From assembly GCA_039964455.1 (NCBI GenBank), contig JBDVXK010000024.1:1-64000 (forward strand): a stretch of DNA of 64,000 bases, in the 5' to 3' direction. Below the pieces are notes generated by a model that made no database searches, was not told where the DNA came from, and saw nothing but the letters and a program-made list of their open reading frames with translations. Shown in pieces: positions 25,833 through 35,129 of the stretch; position 1 is the first letter of the stretch, and each line of letters opens with the position of its first letter. The stretch is from CALJFL01 sp039964455 (GTDB lineage: Bacteria > Pseudomonadota > Gammaproteobacteria > Pseudomonadales > Halieaceae). Position numbers and translations under genes: made by a program.

Positions 25833-28219
25833 AAGTCCTTGCGCAGTGTGAGGCCATAGGTGCGGGGCTCACGGCGATAAGCGCCTTCTTTGCCCGCCTG
25901 CAATGGGAATGGGAACGCGGTGCCATTGTACTCTTCGTCGAAGATGTTGCGGCCCCAGGCTGTAACTTCAAGATCCCAGTTCTCGAATAACATCGCTACA
26001 CGCAAGTTTACAAGGTCGTAGCTGCTTTGCTCGGTCAGAGGATCGTTGTTCTGATCCAGGATCATATCGCCGGTATAGGAGTATTCCGCCAGTACGAAAC
26101 CACTCACTGAATCACCCAGGCGGAAGTCCTGACGGCCGCTTACTGTGAAGAAATCTTCAGGGTTAGTGCCCAAGCGGTCGCCGGTACGGTCACATGTTTC
26201 AGGGAAAAACTCATTGCTGGGATCGGTAGGCACAAGATCACCATTTTCATCCCTCACCTGACCACCTGGATCAGGGCGACCAAGACGGAATGGACTTACA
26301 GTCCAGCAGTTACCATTAGCGAAGTCATCAAAATCCGCGACAGCCTTGGAGTAGCCACCTGTGATCATCAGGTTATCTGTGGCCTGCCAAATGACTTCAA
26401 CTTCGCCACCATAAGTTTCTACTGTCGCGGCATTGGTCAGGTTGAAAGCGTCACCGGTAAAGGTGCCGACCTGAAAGTCATCGATGTCCGCCATGTAAAG
26501 CGATACGTTCAAACGCAGAGCCTGATCAGGGAATTCGGCCTTCATGCCTATTTCAAAGGACTCGATAGTCTCTGAGTCGAAAATCTGATCCTGGTTTGTC
26601 GCCAGTCTGTCGGTGTTGGTACCACCGGCCTTGTACCCGGTACCAAACGAGCCATAAAGCATGATGTCATTATTCATGAAATATGAGAGCTTGATGGTGC
26701 CTGTGAGCTCATCATCTTCAAGAGTTTCGTCAACTCCCGGGCGCCGGGTGGTTGGTGGAAACAGACCTGAAGTAAAGCCGATAGCATCGCTGGACTCAGT
26801 ATACGTCGCTTTCAAGTCCTTGGTTTCGTCGGAATATCGCAGTCCAGCGGTTAATGTCAGTGCATCTGTCAACTGATAATCGAACTGTCCAAAGACGGCC
26901 CAACTCTCGTGATCCTGTTCGTTAAGATCTGAGGCAAAATCCCCGGGTGGGAAAAATGTACCCTGGAAAATCAGGTCAAGAGGTATATTCGCAAAAACGC
27001 CTGCCATCCACTCTGAGTCCTCGCCAAGCGTCAGTGTAGAGACGGTATCCAGGGTTTGCTCAAAGTAATATGCACCGGCGACGTAGTTCAGTCGGTCACC
27101 GATAAAGGATACCCTCAACTCCTGAGAGAAGGACTCCTGTTCCGCGTCGTTTGTGTCGAATAAAGCATCGGCGTCGGTAAAATCAGCATCGATGGTATCG
27201 AAGGAATCAAAGTAACGCCATCCGCTGATAGATGTCAGCGTATAGTCACCCATGGCATAATCGACTTGAATGGACACACCAGAGTCCTCCGACTCTGAGG
27301 TCGGGTTCATGTTGTAGGCGACTTTGTTGTCAAACAATCTCGACTCAGGAATAAACGTTGCTCCGCGATCTTCGAGTCCCGCATCTGATCCGACTCGACC
27401 ATCGTCGTAACGCATATCCTCGCGATTATTGTCGTATAGAACCGTACTACCGCAACAGACCTCATCGACTTCTGAATCATCCACGATGACTCGAACAGTC
27501 AGGTCGTCGGTAGGAGTCCAGAGGGCCTGTGCACGCCAACCCCAACGATCGCGGTCAAAAATCTCGTCGCTGGTATCAAGCGCTATATTTTCTATCCAAC
27601 CGTCGCGCTGACTGGAAAAACCCGTCACCCGAAATGCCAGCACATCTTCTATCGCGCTGAAGGAAGCGGCGCCGCTCAGGTTTATGAGATCGTAATTGCC
27701 GACAGTGGCTTCCAGAAATGCGGTACCTTCGTGATCTGGCGCCTCAGTCAAAAACTGTACAGCGCCAGATAGCGTATTACGACCGAATAACGTTCCCTGC
27801 GGCCCGCGCAGAACTTCTACCGATGCCATGTCCACTAATTGGTTGATCATCGAGCTCTGGCGAGAGCGGTATACACCGTCTACATAGAGGCCCACGGATG
27901 ACTCCTGGCCAAAATTGTTGCCGCCAGTACCGACGCCGCGAATGGAGAAATTCGACGTCGTGGCATTCTGGTTTTGATCTATAGTCAGTCCCGGAGTATT
28001 TGTCTGCAGATCAAAAACATCTTTGATACCTGCTTCCTGCAGGGCAGCACCACTGAAGGCCGACACGGAGATCGGCACATCCTGCAGACTCTGCTCTCGC
28101 TTCTGGGCGGTTACGATCACTTCTTCGAGCACTGGCTGAGCGCTCGCCTGAATGGACACCACGGCCAATGCTGCCATAGCAACGAACCTAGCGGCCCGAT
28201 TACGGATATTTCGCGACAT
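25829..28219 (-). CDS. TonB-dependent outer-membrane receptor
   Basis: This is a 796-residue receptor with a signal peptide ending in ASA near residue 27. A TonB-box-like start (PVLEEVIVTAQKR) and a plug domain follow, with the VSAFSGAALQEAGIKDVFDLQ and GPQGTLFGRNTLSGAVQF motifs, then a 22-strand barrel to the terminal aromatic (LRKDF). The plug belongs to the group common in marine gammaproteobacteria that take up carbohydrates, lipids or aromatic compounds rather than siderophores; the ligand is unknown. It lies 129 bases downstream of the DUF3604 gene on the same strand, so they may form one unit. Confidence 0.93.
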   Translation of the reverse strand: MSRNIRNRAARFVAMAALAVVSIQASAQPVLEEVIVTAQKREQSLQDVPISVSAFSGAALQEAGIKDVFDLQTNTPGLTIDQNQNATTSNFSIRGVGTGGNNFGQESSVGLYVDGVYRSRQSSMINQLVDMASVEVLRGPQGTLFGRNTLSGAVQFLTEAPDHEGTAFLEATVGNYDLINLSGAASFSAIEDVLAFRVTGFSSQRDGWIENIALDTSDEIFDRDRWGWRAQALWTPTDDLTVRVIVDDSEVDEVCCGSTVLYDNNREDMRYDDGRVGSDAGLEDRGATFIPESRLFDNKVAYNMNPTSESEDSGVSIQVDYAMGDYTLTSISGWRYFDSFDTIDADFTDADALFDTNDAEQESFSQELRVSFIGDRLNYVAGAYYFEQTLDTVSTLTLGEDSEWMAGVFANIPLDLIFQGTFFPPGDFASDLNEQDHESWAVFGQFDYQLTDALTLTAGLRYSDETKDLKATYTESSDAIGFTSGLFPPTTRRPGVDETLEDDELTGTIKLSYFMNNDIMLYGSFGTGYKAGGTNTDRLATNQDQIFDSETIESFEIGMKAEFPDQALRLNVSLYMADIDDFQVGTFTGDAFNLTNAATVETYGGEVEVIWQATDNLMITGGYSKAVADFDDFANGNCWTVSPFRLGRPDPGGQVRDENGDLVPTDPSNEFFPETCDRTGDRLGTNPEDFFTVSGRQDFRLGDSVSGFVLAEYSYTGDMILDQNNDPLTEQSSYDLVNLRVAMLFENWDLEVTAWGRNIFDEEYNGTAFPFPLQAGKEGAYRREPRTYGLTLRKDF

Positions 28220-28242
28220 GATTACACCCTACGATTGTTAAT

Positions 28243-28271
28243 CTAATTTTTTGCGGAGTTTACCATGTCAA
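28243..28271 (-). promoter_or_regulatory. Candidate promoter of the TonB receptor gene at 28219
   Basis: Reading the minus strand, an exact TTGACA -35 box (complement of 28266-28271) lies upstream of the receptor start. The -10 match, AATTAG at a 17-base spacing, is poor; TAGATT is nearer to consensus but 20 bases away. Low confidence. Confidence 0.3.
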
Positions 28272-28348
28272 CACTGGAAAATATCACCGAAGCGGGGACT
28301 CGTGTATTAATTACAAAATGAGCCCCGAGAAACCACAACTTACTGTTT

Positions 28349-30277
28349 TTATTCAGGTTTATACCAAATTGGCGATGTATACGCCCGCTCCTGCGTGGTC
28401 ATGGGCACATTTTTGTCCATGTCTACGCCAAATCGCTTGGCTTCATAGGCCGTCCAGCGAGGAGTGGGGATTTCGATGACCCGGGTGTAGTAAAAGGCGG
28501 GCTGCCTGGGGTCGAAATCGGGATCCTGCCAAACTCCAATCAGCTCTGGAGAGCCGATACTGTTAGTCCAGGTCGCGTTATCCACATCAACCGTATTGCC
28601 AACCGCCGGCAACTTGCCGTCTGACCCCACTTTACGATCGTTTGACCAGACCACGTCGAACACTTTCTCATGGCTGTCGCCACGGCTATCAAGCCAGCCT
28701 TTCACGATCTGTATACGATCCAGATTACCGCTGTAGGGATCCTTGGCCGCCGCTACCAGAAAGCTCGGGGCATCGCCCTCACCCGGGGCAAGGTTAAGTT
28801 TACCGCCCATGGGAACGCCCTTGGTATATCCAACCTGCCCAGGCAGACGTGTTTTCATATCAGCCTCATCGAACTGCCAGCCACCGAACATACGCACTGT
28901 CATTCTGGACCCTGTGGTCGCATACACCTCCTTGCGTCGCATGGCATCGAACAGCGCTTCCCGTGTGTTATCTGTGGCCCATACCGCGGCATAGCCAGAG
29001 GCAGCTTGCTGCCAGCCCAATATCGCAAGGTCGGGATCCAGCGGCGACGAGATCACCATATGCTTCCAGCGCTCAGGTTCCGGCTCTACTCCGGAGTGCT
29101 TGCCGAAAAAATTTTCCTCTTCCACCGTGGCCATTGAGGTGTGGGAGTCGCTACTGCCTATCATGCCAAACTGATAGGGGTTCACCCCCAGCTTCTTCTC
29201 CAGCTTGAGGCCGGTCTTCAGCGCCTCCCGAGCGTATTCATACTGCAGCATTGAATCCTGCTTTATTTCGGTACCATCAAGGTTGGCTGCATCCCAGGTC
29301 TCATAGTTGGCAAACTCGTCATTCGGAGACAGGAATGGGTGGGCCTCGCCATCGCCCTTAATCTGGGTAACCTCAACGACGGGCTCCATCTTCAGGCGCA
29401 GGGCCGCCATCTCCTTATTTAAACGTGAACCATCAAAGCTTTTGACGGTAAACATGCGGCCATTACTCAAGTTCCCGTTGTGAGGTATCGCTAGAACCTC
29501 CGCACCGGTCTGCTCGGAGAATCGCTGCAACTCACGCCACAAGTCCTCGGGGTTCTGGCTATCAAACTGTGAAAACGGCATTGTTTGCCTGGCGACTGAT
29601 GCATCGCCGCGAAACAGCACGTTGCGGTGAAGATTAAAACCACCTATCGCCGTCCACTCGTAACCGATGATCGCGCTGAATTGACCCGGGGTATTGTAAC
29701 GGTCAGCCAGTTCTACATATTCTTTCCAGGCCTTGCGGGATGAAAGTGTGCTGTCGATTGGTGGATCCTTCTTCTGCAAGGACGCAACGATCTCCATCGC
29801 GGTCTCAAATATGATGTCCCTATCGCCCGTATTAAGTCGATCGTACCAACGCCTTCCTATCTGTGTTGCGAGGATATCGGGGTCACCGGCCCGCAATTGG
29901 GGCATCAAGCCATACATTTCGGCATGATCCGATACCACCACAAAATCCAGCGGCCTGGACAAGCGGGCTCGCAGGCCATGCGTGGTAGTAATCTCCTCAC
30001 CACGCGCAAAGCGCAGGGCATCCTCTTGTCCAACACTATTCATGGTCCCGGCATCCACCGACACCGCGGTGTGCAGGTGGGTATCACCAAAAAACACTTT
30101 GGTGGGGAAGCTACGGCCAGCATAGGGGGAGAAATGGGTCTGACCGAAGACTTCGGCCACATCACCTTTTTGCGGGACGGCATCGTTAGCGGCCAGTTGC
30201 GAGGAAAAAAAGACCCCCATTACAAGCACCACAACCGGACGCAATCCAAAGGATTTTTTCGCACAAAATACTGGCAT
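28349..30277 (-). CDS. DUF3604 exported protein with PHP-like metal motifs
   Basis: The 642-residue protein has a signal peptide (hydrophobic 12-30) and the DUF3604 pattern. FFGDTHLHTAVSVDAG, SDHAEMYGLMP, AIPHNGNLSNGRMF and GSSDSHT resemble the metal-binding histidine and aspartate motifs of the PHP superfamily. A periplasmic metal-dependent hydrolase is the likeliest role, but the substrate of DUF3604 proteins is unknown to me. The ATG at 30277 is preceded by an AGGGGAG ribosome site. It lies upstream of the TonB receptor gene on the same strand, so the two may process and import one compound. Confidence 0.88.
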   Translation of the reverse strand: MPVFCAKKSFGLRPVVVLVMGVFFSSQLAANDAVPQKGDVAEVFGQTHFSPYAGRSFPTKVFFGDTHLHTAVSVDAGTMNSVGQEDALRFARGEEITTTHGLRARLSRPLDFVVVSDHAEMYGLMPQLRAGDPDILATQIGRRWYDRLNTGDRDIIFETAMEIVASLQKKDPPIDSTLSSRKAWKEYVELADRYNTPGQFSAIIGYEWTAIGGFNLHRNVLFRGDASVARQTMPFSQFDSQNPEDLWRELQRFSEQTGAEVLAIPHNGNLSNGRMFTVKSFDGSRLNKEMAALRLKMEPVVEVTQIKGDGEAHPFLSPNDEFANYETWDAANLDGTEIKQDSMLQYEYAREALKTGLKLEKKLGVNPYQFGMIGSSDSHTSMATVEEENFFGKHSGVEPEPERWKHMVISSPLDPDLAILGWQQAASGYAAVWATDNTREALFDAMRRKEVYATTGSRMTVRMFGGWQFDEADMKTRLPGQVGYTKGVPMGGKLNLAPGEGDAPSFLVAAAKDPYSGNLDRIQIVKGWLDSRGDSHEKVFDVVWSNDRKVGSDGKLPAVGNTVDVDNATWTNSIGSPELIGVWQDPDFDPRQPAFYYTRVIEIPTPRWTAYEAKRFGVDMDKNVPMTTQERAYTSPIWYKPE

Positions 30278-30381
30278 CACTACACTCCCCTACAAACAAT
30301 AGTAAACTGGACTAAGCTCTAGAAGAGTAGCTCAGATCGAGTGAAAAACCAGCCAAGCGAAATTGAGGGACGGCCTGAACA

Positions 30382-31437
30382 ATGCGTAGCATGATTGAAG
30401 ACTTTCGCATCACTCCCGCTGGCCACTGCGGCAGTGGCGCCATGCGGAACCTGCTTTTTCACTATTGTGACCTGGACCTGAGCGAAGGCGTCGTGTTCGG
30501 CCTGGGCGCCGGCCTGGATACTGTCTACTTCGACTACCCAGGCGATGAACCGCCATTTATGTTGTTCGGTCGCGGTTCAACAATGGAAGCCGATTTAGGC
30601 AAAACCCTGGGGCTGGATTACGAAGAAGCCCTACAACCGGATAACGACCTGGCCTGGCAGGAAGTACGCGAGGAAGTCATTGCCGGTCGCCCCACCATGC
30701 TATCCGGCGATATCTATTACCTGGACTACCGCGAGTTCAAAGTCCACTTCCCGGCACATCGCTTCATTCTTCTGGGCTTCGACGAAGAAGAAGGTGAGTG
30801 TTATATCGCAGATCGCATTAACTCATATGCTGAAACCTGTTCACTTGAGGCTTTGGCCAAGAGTCGAAACCCCGGCAGCGCGCTATCTACCTATAACCAA
30901 TGGGGCAAATTCAGCAGTGGTGCGAAGCGCAATCCACTGCCACTAGCCTGCGGAATAGCGTTGCGCATGACGGTGGAACGCATGCAGGGCATCGACAAAT
31001 CACAGAGTGATGGCATGGCTGCGATGACCAGCAAGCCGGGGTCAGTCTCCACAGGGTTAAAAGGCATGCGCGCGTTCATCGATCAGTTGCAAGCCTGGCC
31101 GGATCTGGCGGACCCAAGCCCACACGCGCAGTATGTTGATAACGCGATCATTAAATTTGGCACAGGCGGTGGATTTTTCAGAGACCTGTTTTCCGAATTC
31201 ATGCATTGGGCAAAAGATCAAAGGCCAGACCTTGTCTCTCAAACGACTGTCGACCTGGCAACGCAATCGGCAAAGGAGTGGAACGATCTATCGCCTACCA
31301 TGCAGTCCTTAATTGCAAATCCCGGCGATAAGGCGGGCTGGGGGAAAGCACTGGAACAGGCGGAGTCAATCTTTGAGACGGAGTACGCGTTGTTTAACTT
31401 TCTCGGTGACACAGTGCTGCGTGACACGGCAGCCTGA
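30382..31437 (+). CDS. BtrH-like (C39-type N-terminus) protein with DUF4872-like C-terminus
   Basis: The 351-residue protein has the N-terminal BtrH-type domain. AGHCGSGAMRNLL gives Cys16, then GRPTMLSGDIYYLDY, His126 (PAHRFILLGFD) and Asp144 (YIADR) give a Cys/His/Asp arrangement like that of C39 peptidase-fold acyltransferases. The C-terminal half resembles DUF4872. In butirosin biosynthesis BtrH transfers an acyl group from an acyl carrier protein. No acyl carrier protein or amino-sugar gene is nearby, so the role here is unknown. It diverges from the DUF3604 gene across about 100 bases. Confidence 0.8.
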   Translation: MRSMIEDFRITPAGHCGSGAMRNLLFHYCDLDLSEGVVFGLGAGLDTVYFDYPGDEPPFMLFGRGSTMEADLGKTLGLDYEEALQPDNDLAWQEVREEVIAGRPTMLSGDIYYLDYREFKVHFPAHRFILLGFDEEEGECYIADRINSYAETCSLEALAKSRNPGSALSTYNQWGKFSSGAKRNPLPLACGIALRMTVERMQGIDKSQSDGMAAMTSKPGSVSTGLKGMRAFIDQLQAWPDLADPSPHAQYVDNAIIKFGTGGGFFRDLFSEFMHWAKDQRPDLVSQTTVDLATQSAKEWNDLSPTMQSLIANPGDKAGWGKALEQAESIFETEYALFNFLGDTVLRDTAA

Positions 31438-31454
31438 CGGCGTGGAGGTTGGAA

Positions 31455-31509
31455 CGCTGCATTGCTGCAGCGCTCCGGAGGACTTTCGCCAGGGGTAACG
31501 GCGAAAGTC
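31455..31509. terminator. Two adjacent hairpins between convergent genes (possible terminators)
   Basis: One 7-bp perfect stem (31455-31461 with 31466-31472, 4-base loop) is followed eight bases later by a perfect 10-bp stem (31481-31490 with 31500-31509, 9-base loop). They lie between the BtrH-like gene and the convergent UrcA gene. Neither is followed by a T tract on either strand, so they may act as transcript 3' ends or processing sites rather than classical terminators. Confidence 0.6.
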
Positions 31510-31525
31510 GGGAGGCGTTACTGTC

Positions 31526-31879
31526 TCAGTGGCTTATGGATGCCAGCTGGTCTGATCCCACCTGGCTTACAGCGGCAGTCACAGCCTCTTCGTAACAAAC
31601 GCGATTACGGCTAGCCAACTGCAAGCCGCCAGCTTCGCGCAGATTTGTGGGGCCACACACCTGACGGGCCGCCCGCTTGATCTGGCCATGCAGATTTTTC
31701 AGGGACTGCTCGTCGGCCAATTCACTGGCAGTGTACTGAATGCTTATAGACTGCATGCCATCCTGATCTCCGCGAACAAAGGTTTCGTCAACCTGCTCAG
31801 CGGCAGAGTGTGCGGAAAAGCCAACGACAAGACTAAGCGCGGCGACTGACAGTACATTATTGATTGCTAAAGTTTTCAT
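31526..31879 (-). CDS. UrcA-family small exported protein
   Basis: The 117-residue protein has a signal peptide ending near AHSAAEQ and the UrcA-family pattern. A short beta segment (SISIQYTASELADE) is followed by a helical region (LKNLHGQIKRAARQVCG) and a second cysteine (NRVCYEEAV). These two cysteines probably form a disulfide in the periplasm. Function is unknown. It lies downstream of a possible promoter region next to the LytS/LytTR system, so regulation by that system is possible but unproven. Confidence 0.85.
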   Translation of the reverse strand: MKTLAINNVLSVAALSLVVGFSAHSAAEQVDETFVRGDQDGMQSISIQYTASELADEQSLKNLHGQIKRAARQVCGPTNLREAGGLQLASRNRVCYEEAVTAAVSQVGSDQLASISH

Positions 31880-32078
31880 AAGATATTCTCCCTACCTCAA
31901 TTTACGCGACATGTTTGTCGCTACCTGACCTTTGGCGCGTCATATGCGCTGGCCTTGAGACATAAGTTAGGGAAACTAGCGGGACGAAAATACAGGCTTG
32001 CGGCCAATGGTTTGGACGTGTCGATGAGTTGAGGGTTTCTGTCGACGAACTGTTTTAGCCTACGGTGAACTGAGGCGA

Positions 32079-32879
32079 TTAACTACCAAGCAGCGACTTG
32101 ATTCGGTCGCGATAACTGCGGCTGACTTTTAACTGAGCACCACCAACCAGCGTCAGAACATACTCCCCGTTGAGATGAGATGCAGCGCTGATAATCGCAT
32201 TTACATTCACAATACTGGAGCGGTGAACCCGAATGAACGTCTCGGGGTTTAAGCTGCTTTCAAGACGCTTCATCGTGGTACGCATTATGTGGGTCTGGCC
32301 ATTAGCGTGAACACACATGTAGTCGCCCGCTGCATCCACCCACTCGATATCGGCAATCTTCACCAGCTGGAATTCGCTGCCATCCTTGATGGTCAAGCGC
32401 TCGGGCCATTCTTGTCCGCCCTGCTCTTCCTCGACGAGCTCTCTGGTAGCACCAGATTCACTGCGACCGCTGATCACAGCCAGCAATTCCTCTTTGCTAC
32501 CAAATGCCTGTTGGGCGTGCCTGACCACAGCCCGTTCTACGGCCTCTGCCAGGCGGCTCTCATCAATGGGCTTGAGCACGTAATCAACCGCATGAACCTT
32601 GAATGCGTCTATCGCATACTCATCAAACGCGGTCACGAAGATGATCAGGGGCATGGCATCTGCCTGAAGCTCACAAACCACGTCAAAACCATCCATACCC
32701 GGCATCTGTATATCCAGGAACACCAGATCTGGCGACTCTGAGGCTATGGCCTTTAATGCCTCTTCACCATTGGAACACTCGGCCACCACGTCCACTTCAG
32801 GGATTTCCTGCAAGCGCAGCGACAGCCCACGTCGCGCCAACCGTTCGTCATCGACTACAACTGCTTTGAGTGGCGTCAT
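32079..32879 (-). CDS. LytTR-family response regulator
   Basis: The 266-residue protein has an N-terminal receiver domain with the acidic pocket Asp10/Asp11 and the phosphorylation site Asp56 (FLDIQMPGMDGF). The C-terminal LytTR DNA-binding domain runs from about 170 to 262 (KDGSEFQLVKIADIEWVDAAGDY, HRSSIVNVNAI). It is the partner of the histidine kinase encoded upstream, whose stop codon overlaps its start (ATGA). LytTR systems often control cell-wall, exopolysaccharide or quorum-linked genes; the target is not known here. The nearest downstream gene on the same strand is urcA. Confidence 0.93.
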   Translation of the reverse strand: MTPLKAVVVDDERLARRGLSLRLQEIPEVDVVAECSNGEEALKAIASESPDLVFLDIQMPGMDGFDVVCELQADAMPLIIFVTAFDEYAIDAFKVHAVDYVLKPIDESRLAEAVERAVVRHAQQAFGSKEELLAVISGRSESGATRELVEEEQGGQEWPERLTIKDGSEFQLVKIADIEWVDAAGDYMCVHANGQTHIMRTTMKRLESSLNPETFIRVHRSSIVNVNAIISAASHLNGEYVLTLVGGAQLKVSRSYRDRIKSLLGS

Positions 32880-33970
32880 TGCGTGGCTAGGTCCTGTTCC
32901 AGTGGTATACGAATTGTGATGGTCAGGCCATGAGGCTCGGTCGTGGTGAGCCTGAACGTCTGGGCATCGCCATAAATCTCCTTCAGGCGTCCACGGCAGT
33001 TAGCAAGCCCTACTCCGCCGCCCTTGGGCATTTTGCCGTGACGCAGGTCTAACCCTGGGCCATCGTCGGCTACAGACAAAACCAGCTCACCGGCATCGAC
33101 ACTGGCAGCCACCGCGATAGAACCGCCGGCAATTGCCTGCGATACCGCATATTTAATCGAGTTCTCCACCAGTGGCTGAAGTAGCAGGCTGGGCATCAGC
33201 GCGTTGCGGGCAGATGGGTCGACATCAAAAATCAGCGTAAGTCTGTCGTCAAAGCGTACCTTTTCGATATCAAGATAAAGCTTGAGCGCAGTCACTTCAT
33301 CTGCAACCGTCACCTTGAGCATCGGGTCGTTATCCAGCGAGTAGCGCAGGAAACGCGATAATCGAGTAACCATGGTATTGGCTAGCTGCGTGTCTTTATC
33401 GAGGATAAGCGTAGAAATAGCGTTCAGGGTATTGAACAGAAAATGGGGGTTGAGTTGGTAGTGCAACATCTTCAACTGCGCCTCATGGGCCATCGACATG
33501 GCCTTGAGGCTACGTTGCCGCTCTTCCTGCACCATCATGTAGAACTTGATACCGAAATAGAGTGCACTCCAGGCAAACATAACCATAAAGGCGCTGTTCG
33601 TTCCCTCAAAATGTGACCAGAAGCCGGCACCCTTGGTGACTTCCTTCGCCATAGCCTCCGGGAAAAGGCTACGAAAGGTGAGCACACGAGTAGCCATCCA
33701 ACCGGCACCCGCCAGATAGGAGCCGCACAGAATAGCGACAACGCGCCAGAGAATTTCTTTCTCCCACACTGCGCGATACAGCGAACGCAGCAGCAGCGTA
33801 ATAAGCATCCCCATAGTTGCTACCAGGGGAAGATATACCGCATAGGTATCGTCCGGCTTGGCCCAAACGACCATGCCCAGATAAAAGGTAATCGCCCAAC
33901 TGCTCCAGCCTCCAAGCTGAAGCACCCAGAACAGATAACGTTTTTCTTCAAGAAGGTGTTGTACTTGCAT
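32876..33970 (-). CDS. LytS-like sensor histidine kinase (His_kinase family)
   Basis: The 364-residue sensor has about four N-terminal membrane segments (within residues 12-155), a short linker helix, and a cytoplasmic kinase domain. The H-box motif YQLNPHFLFNTLNAIST lies near residue 195, and an ATP-binding region has N-box LVENSIKYAV and G-box SVADDGPGLDL. It would phosphorylate the LytTR regulator, whose gene overlaps its stop. There is no periplasmic domain of note, so the signal may be a membrane or small-molecule state. Confidence 0.92.
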   Translation of the reverse strand: MQVQHLLEEKRYLFWVLQLGGWSSWAITFYLGMVVWAKPDDTYAVYLPLVATMGMLITLLLRSLYRAVWEKEILWRVVAILCGSYLAGAGWMATRVLTFRSLFPEAMAKEVTKGAGFWSHFEGTNSAFMVMFAWSALYFGIKFYMMVQEERQRSLKAMSMAHEAQLKMLHYQLNPHFLFNTLNAISTLILDKDTQLANTMVTRLSRFLRYSLDNDPMLKVTVADEVTALKLYLDIEKVRFDDRLTLIFDVDPSARNALMPSLLLQPLVENSIKYAVSQAIAGGSIAVAASVDAGELVLSVADDGPGLDLRHGKMPKGGGVGLANCRGRLKEIYGDAQTFRLTTTEPHGLTITIRIPLEQDLATQ

Positions 33971-34119
33971 CGGCCTATTATAAGGTCACTTGTAGCGAGT
34001 CAATGCCGTTTCGTCGCACTAATCGTTCGATTCATCGCACTGATGAGCAGAATAACCACAGAATTCTCAAAATTCGCCGCGTCTGGGCCGACCTTTGAGG
34101 TCCCCCTAAACTTTCCCAT

Positions 34120-35103
34120 TCAAGGCCTGATCACCAGGGCCCCGGTGACCCGACCAGCGCGCAGATCATCAAGTGCCTCATTGGCTTGTGCTAGCGGATA
34201 CTCCGTGACATCGGTTATTACCGGAATCTCAGCTGCAAGGGGCAGAAACTCATCACCATCACGACGCGTTAAATTCGCTACGGAGCAAATTGAACGCTCC
34301 TCCCATAACAGGTCATAGGAAAACGCCGGTATTTCACTCATGTGAATACCGGCACAAACCACCCTGCCCCCCTTACGCACTGCCCGCAAGGCAAGCGGCA
34401 CAAGGGCGCCGTCCGGTGCAAAGATGATGGCAGCGTCGAGTAGTTGCGGTGGAGCGGTTTGCGAATCACCAGCCCAGACCGCGCCCAATGACAGGGCATA
34501 GTCCTGCGCCGGCGCATCTCCTTCTCTGGTAAAGGCATACACATCCTGCCCTTGATGACGCGCCACCTGAATTAGTATATGGGCTGCCGCACCAAAGCCG
34601 TATAGCCCAAGGCGCTTACCTGACCCAGCCATACGATGAGCACGATGACCAATTAGTCCGGCGCATAACAAAGGAGCGGCCTGAGCGTCACTGAAGCCAT
34701 TCGGTACGGGAAAGCAATAACTGGCATTTGCTGTGGTGTACTCAGCGAAACCGCCATTCCGCTGATATCCGGTGTACTGGGCGTGGTCGCAGAGGTTCTC
34801 CTGAGCAGAGAGGCAGAATTGGCAGTCACCGCAGCTGCCACCCAGCCAGGGCACGCCGACACGGTCACCACGAGTGAAGCCCGTGACACCCTCTCCCAAT
34901 TTAACAACTTCGCCGATTATCTGGTGGCCAGGCACAAGCGGTAGTAAAGGCTCATCGAGATCGGCATCAACAACATGCAGGTCAGTGCGGCAGACCCCAC
35001 AGGCAGTGACACGAATAAGCACTTCACCAGCCTGCGGCTGAGGTTGATCAATATCTTCGAGCCGCATTGGCTCTCGTTGTTGGTGCAGCACCATGGCTTT
35101 CAC
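34120..35103 (-). CDS. Zinc-dependent alcohol dehydrogenase (adh_fam_2 type)
   Basis: This 327-residue medium-chain dehydrogenase has the catalytic zinc Cys (CGVCRTDLH) and the structural-zinc cysteine cluster (GSCGDCQFCLSAQENLC). Near residue 60 the usual GHE is replaced by GHQ, as in the TIGR02822-type subfamily. A Rossmann-fold segment (GLYGFGAAAHILIQVARHQG) binds NAD(P). The substrate is unknown, probably a primary alcohol or aldehyde. It lies 26 bases downstream of the DUF4136-like lipoprotein gene. The gene start uses an ATG at 35103. Confidence 0.9.
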   Translation of the reverse strand: MKAMVLHQQREPMRLEDIDQPQPQAGEVLIRVTACGVCRTDLHVVDADLDEPLLPLVPGHQIIGEVVKLGEGVTGFTRGDRVGVPWLGGSCGDCQFCLSAQENLCDHAQYTGYQRNGGFAEYTTANASYCFPVPNGFSDAQAAPLLCAGLIGHRAHRMAGSGKRLGLYGFGAAAHILIQVARHQGQDVYAFTREGDAPAQDYALSLGAVWAGDSQTAPPQLLDAAIIFAPDGALVPLALRAVRKGGRVVCAGIHMSEIPAFSYDLLWEERSICSVANLTRRDGDEFLPLAAEIPVITDVTEYPLAQANEALDDLRAGRVTGALVIRP

Positions 35104-35129
35104 AAACCGTACCTCCGCTGCAGTGGCTG

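Noticed and set aside
31481..31509. CRISPR repeat or other repeat unit
   Set aside because: The hairpin occurs once with no spacer-repeat periodicity around it.
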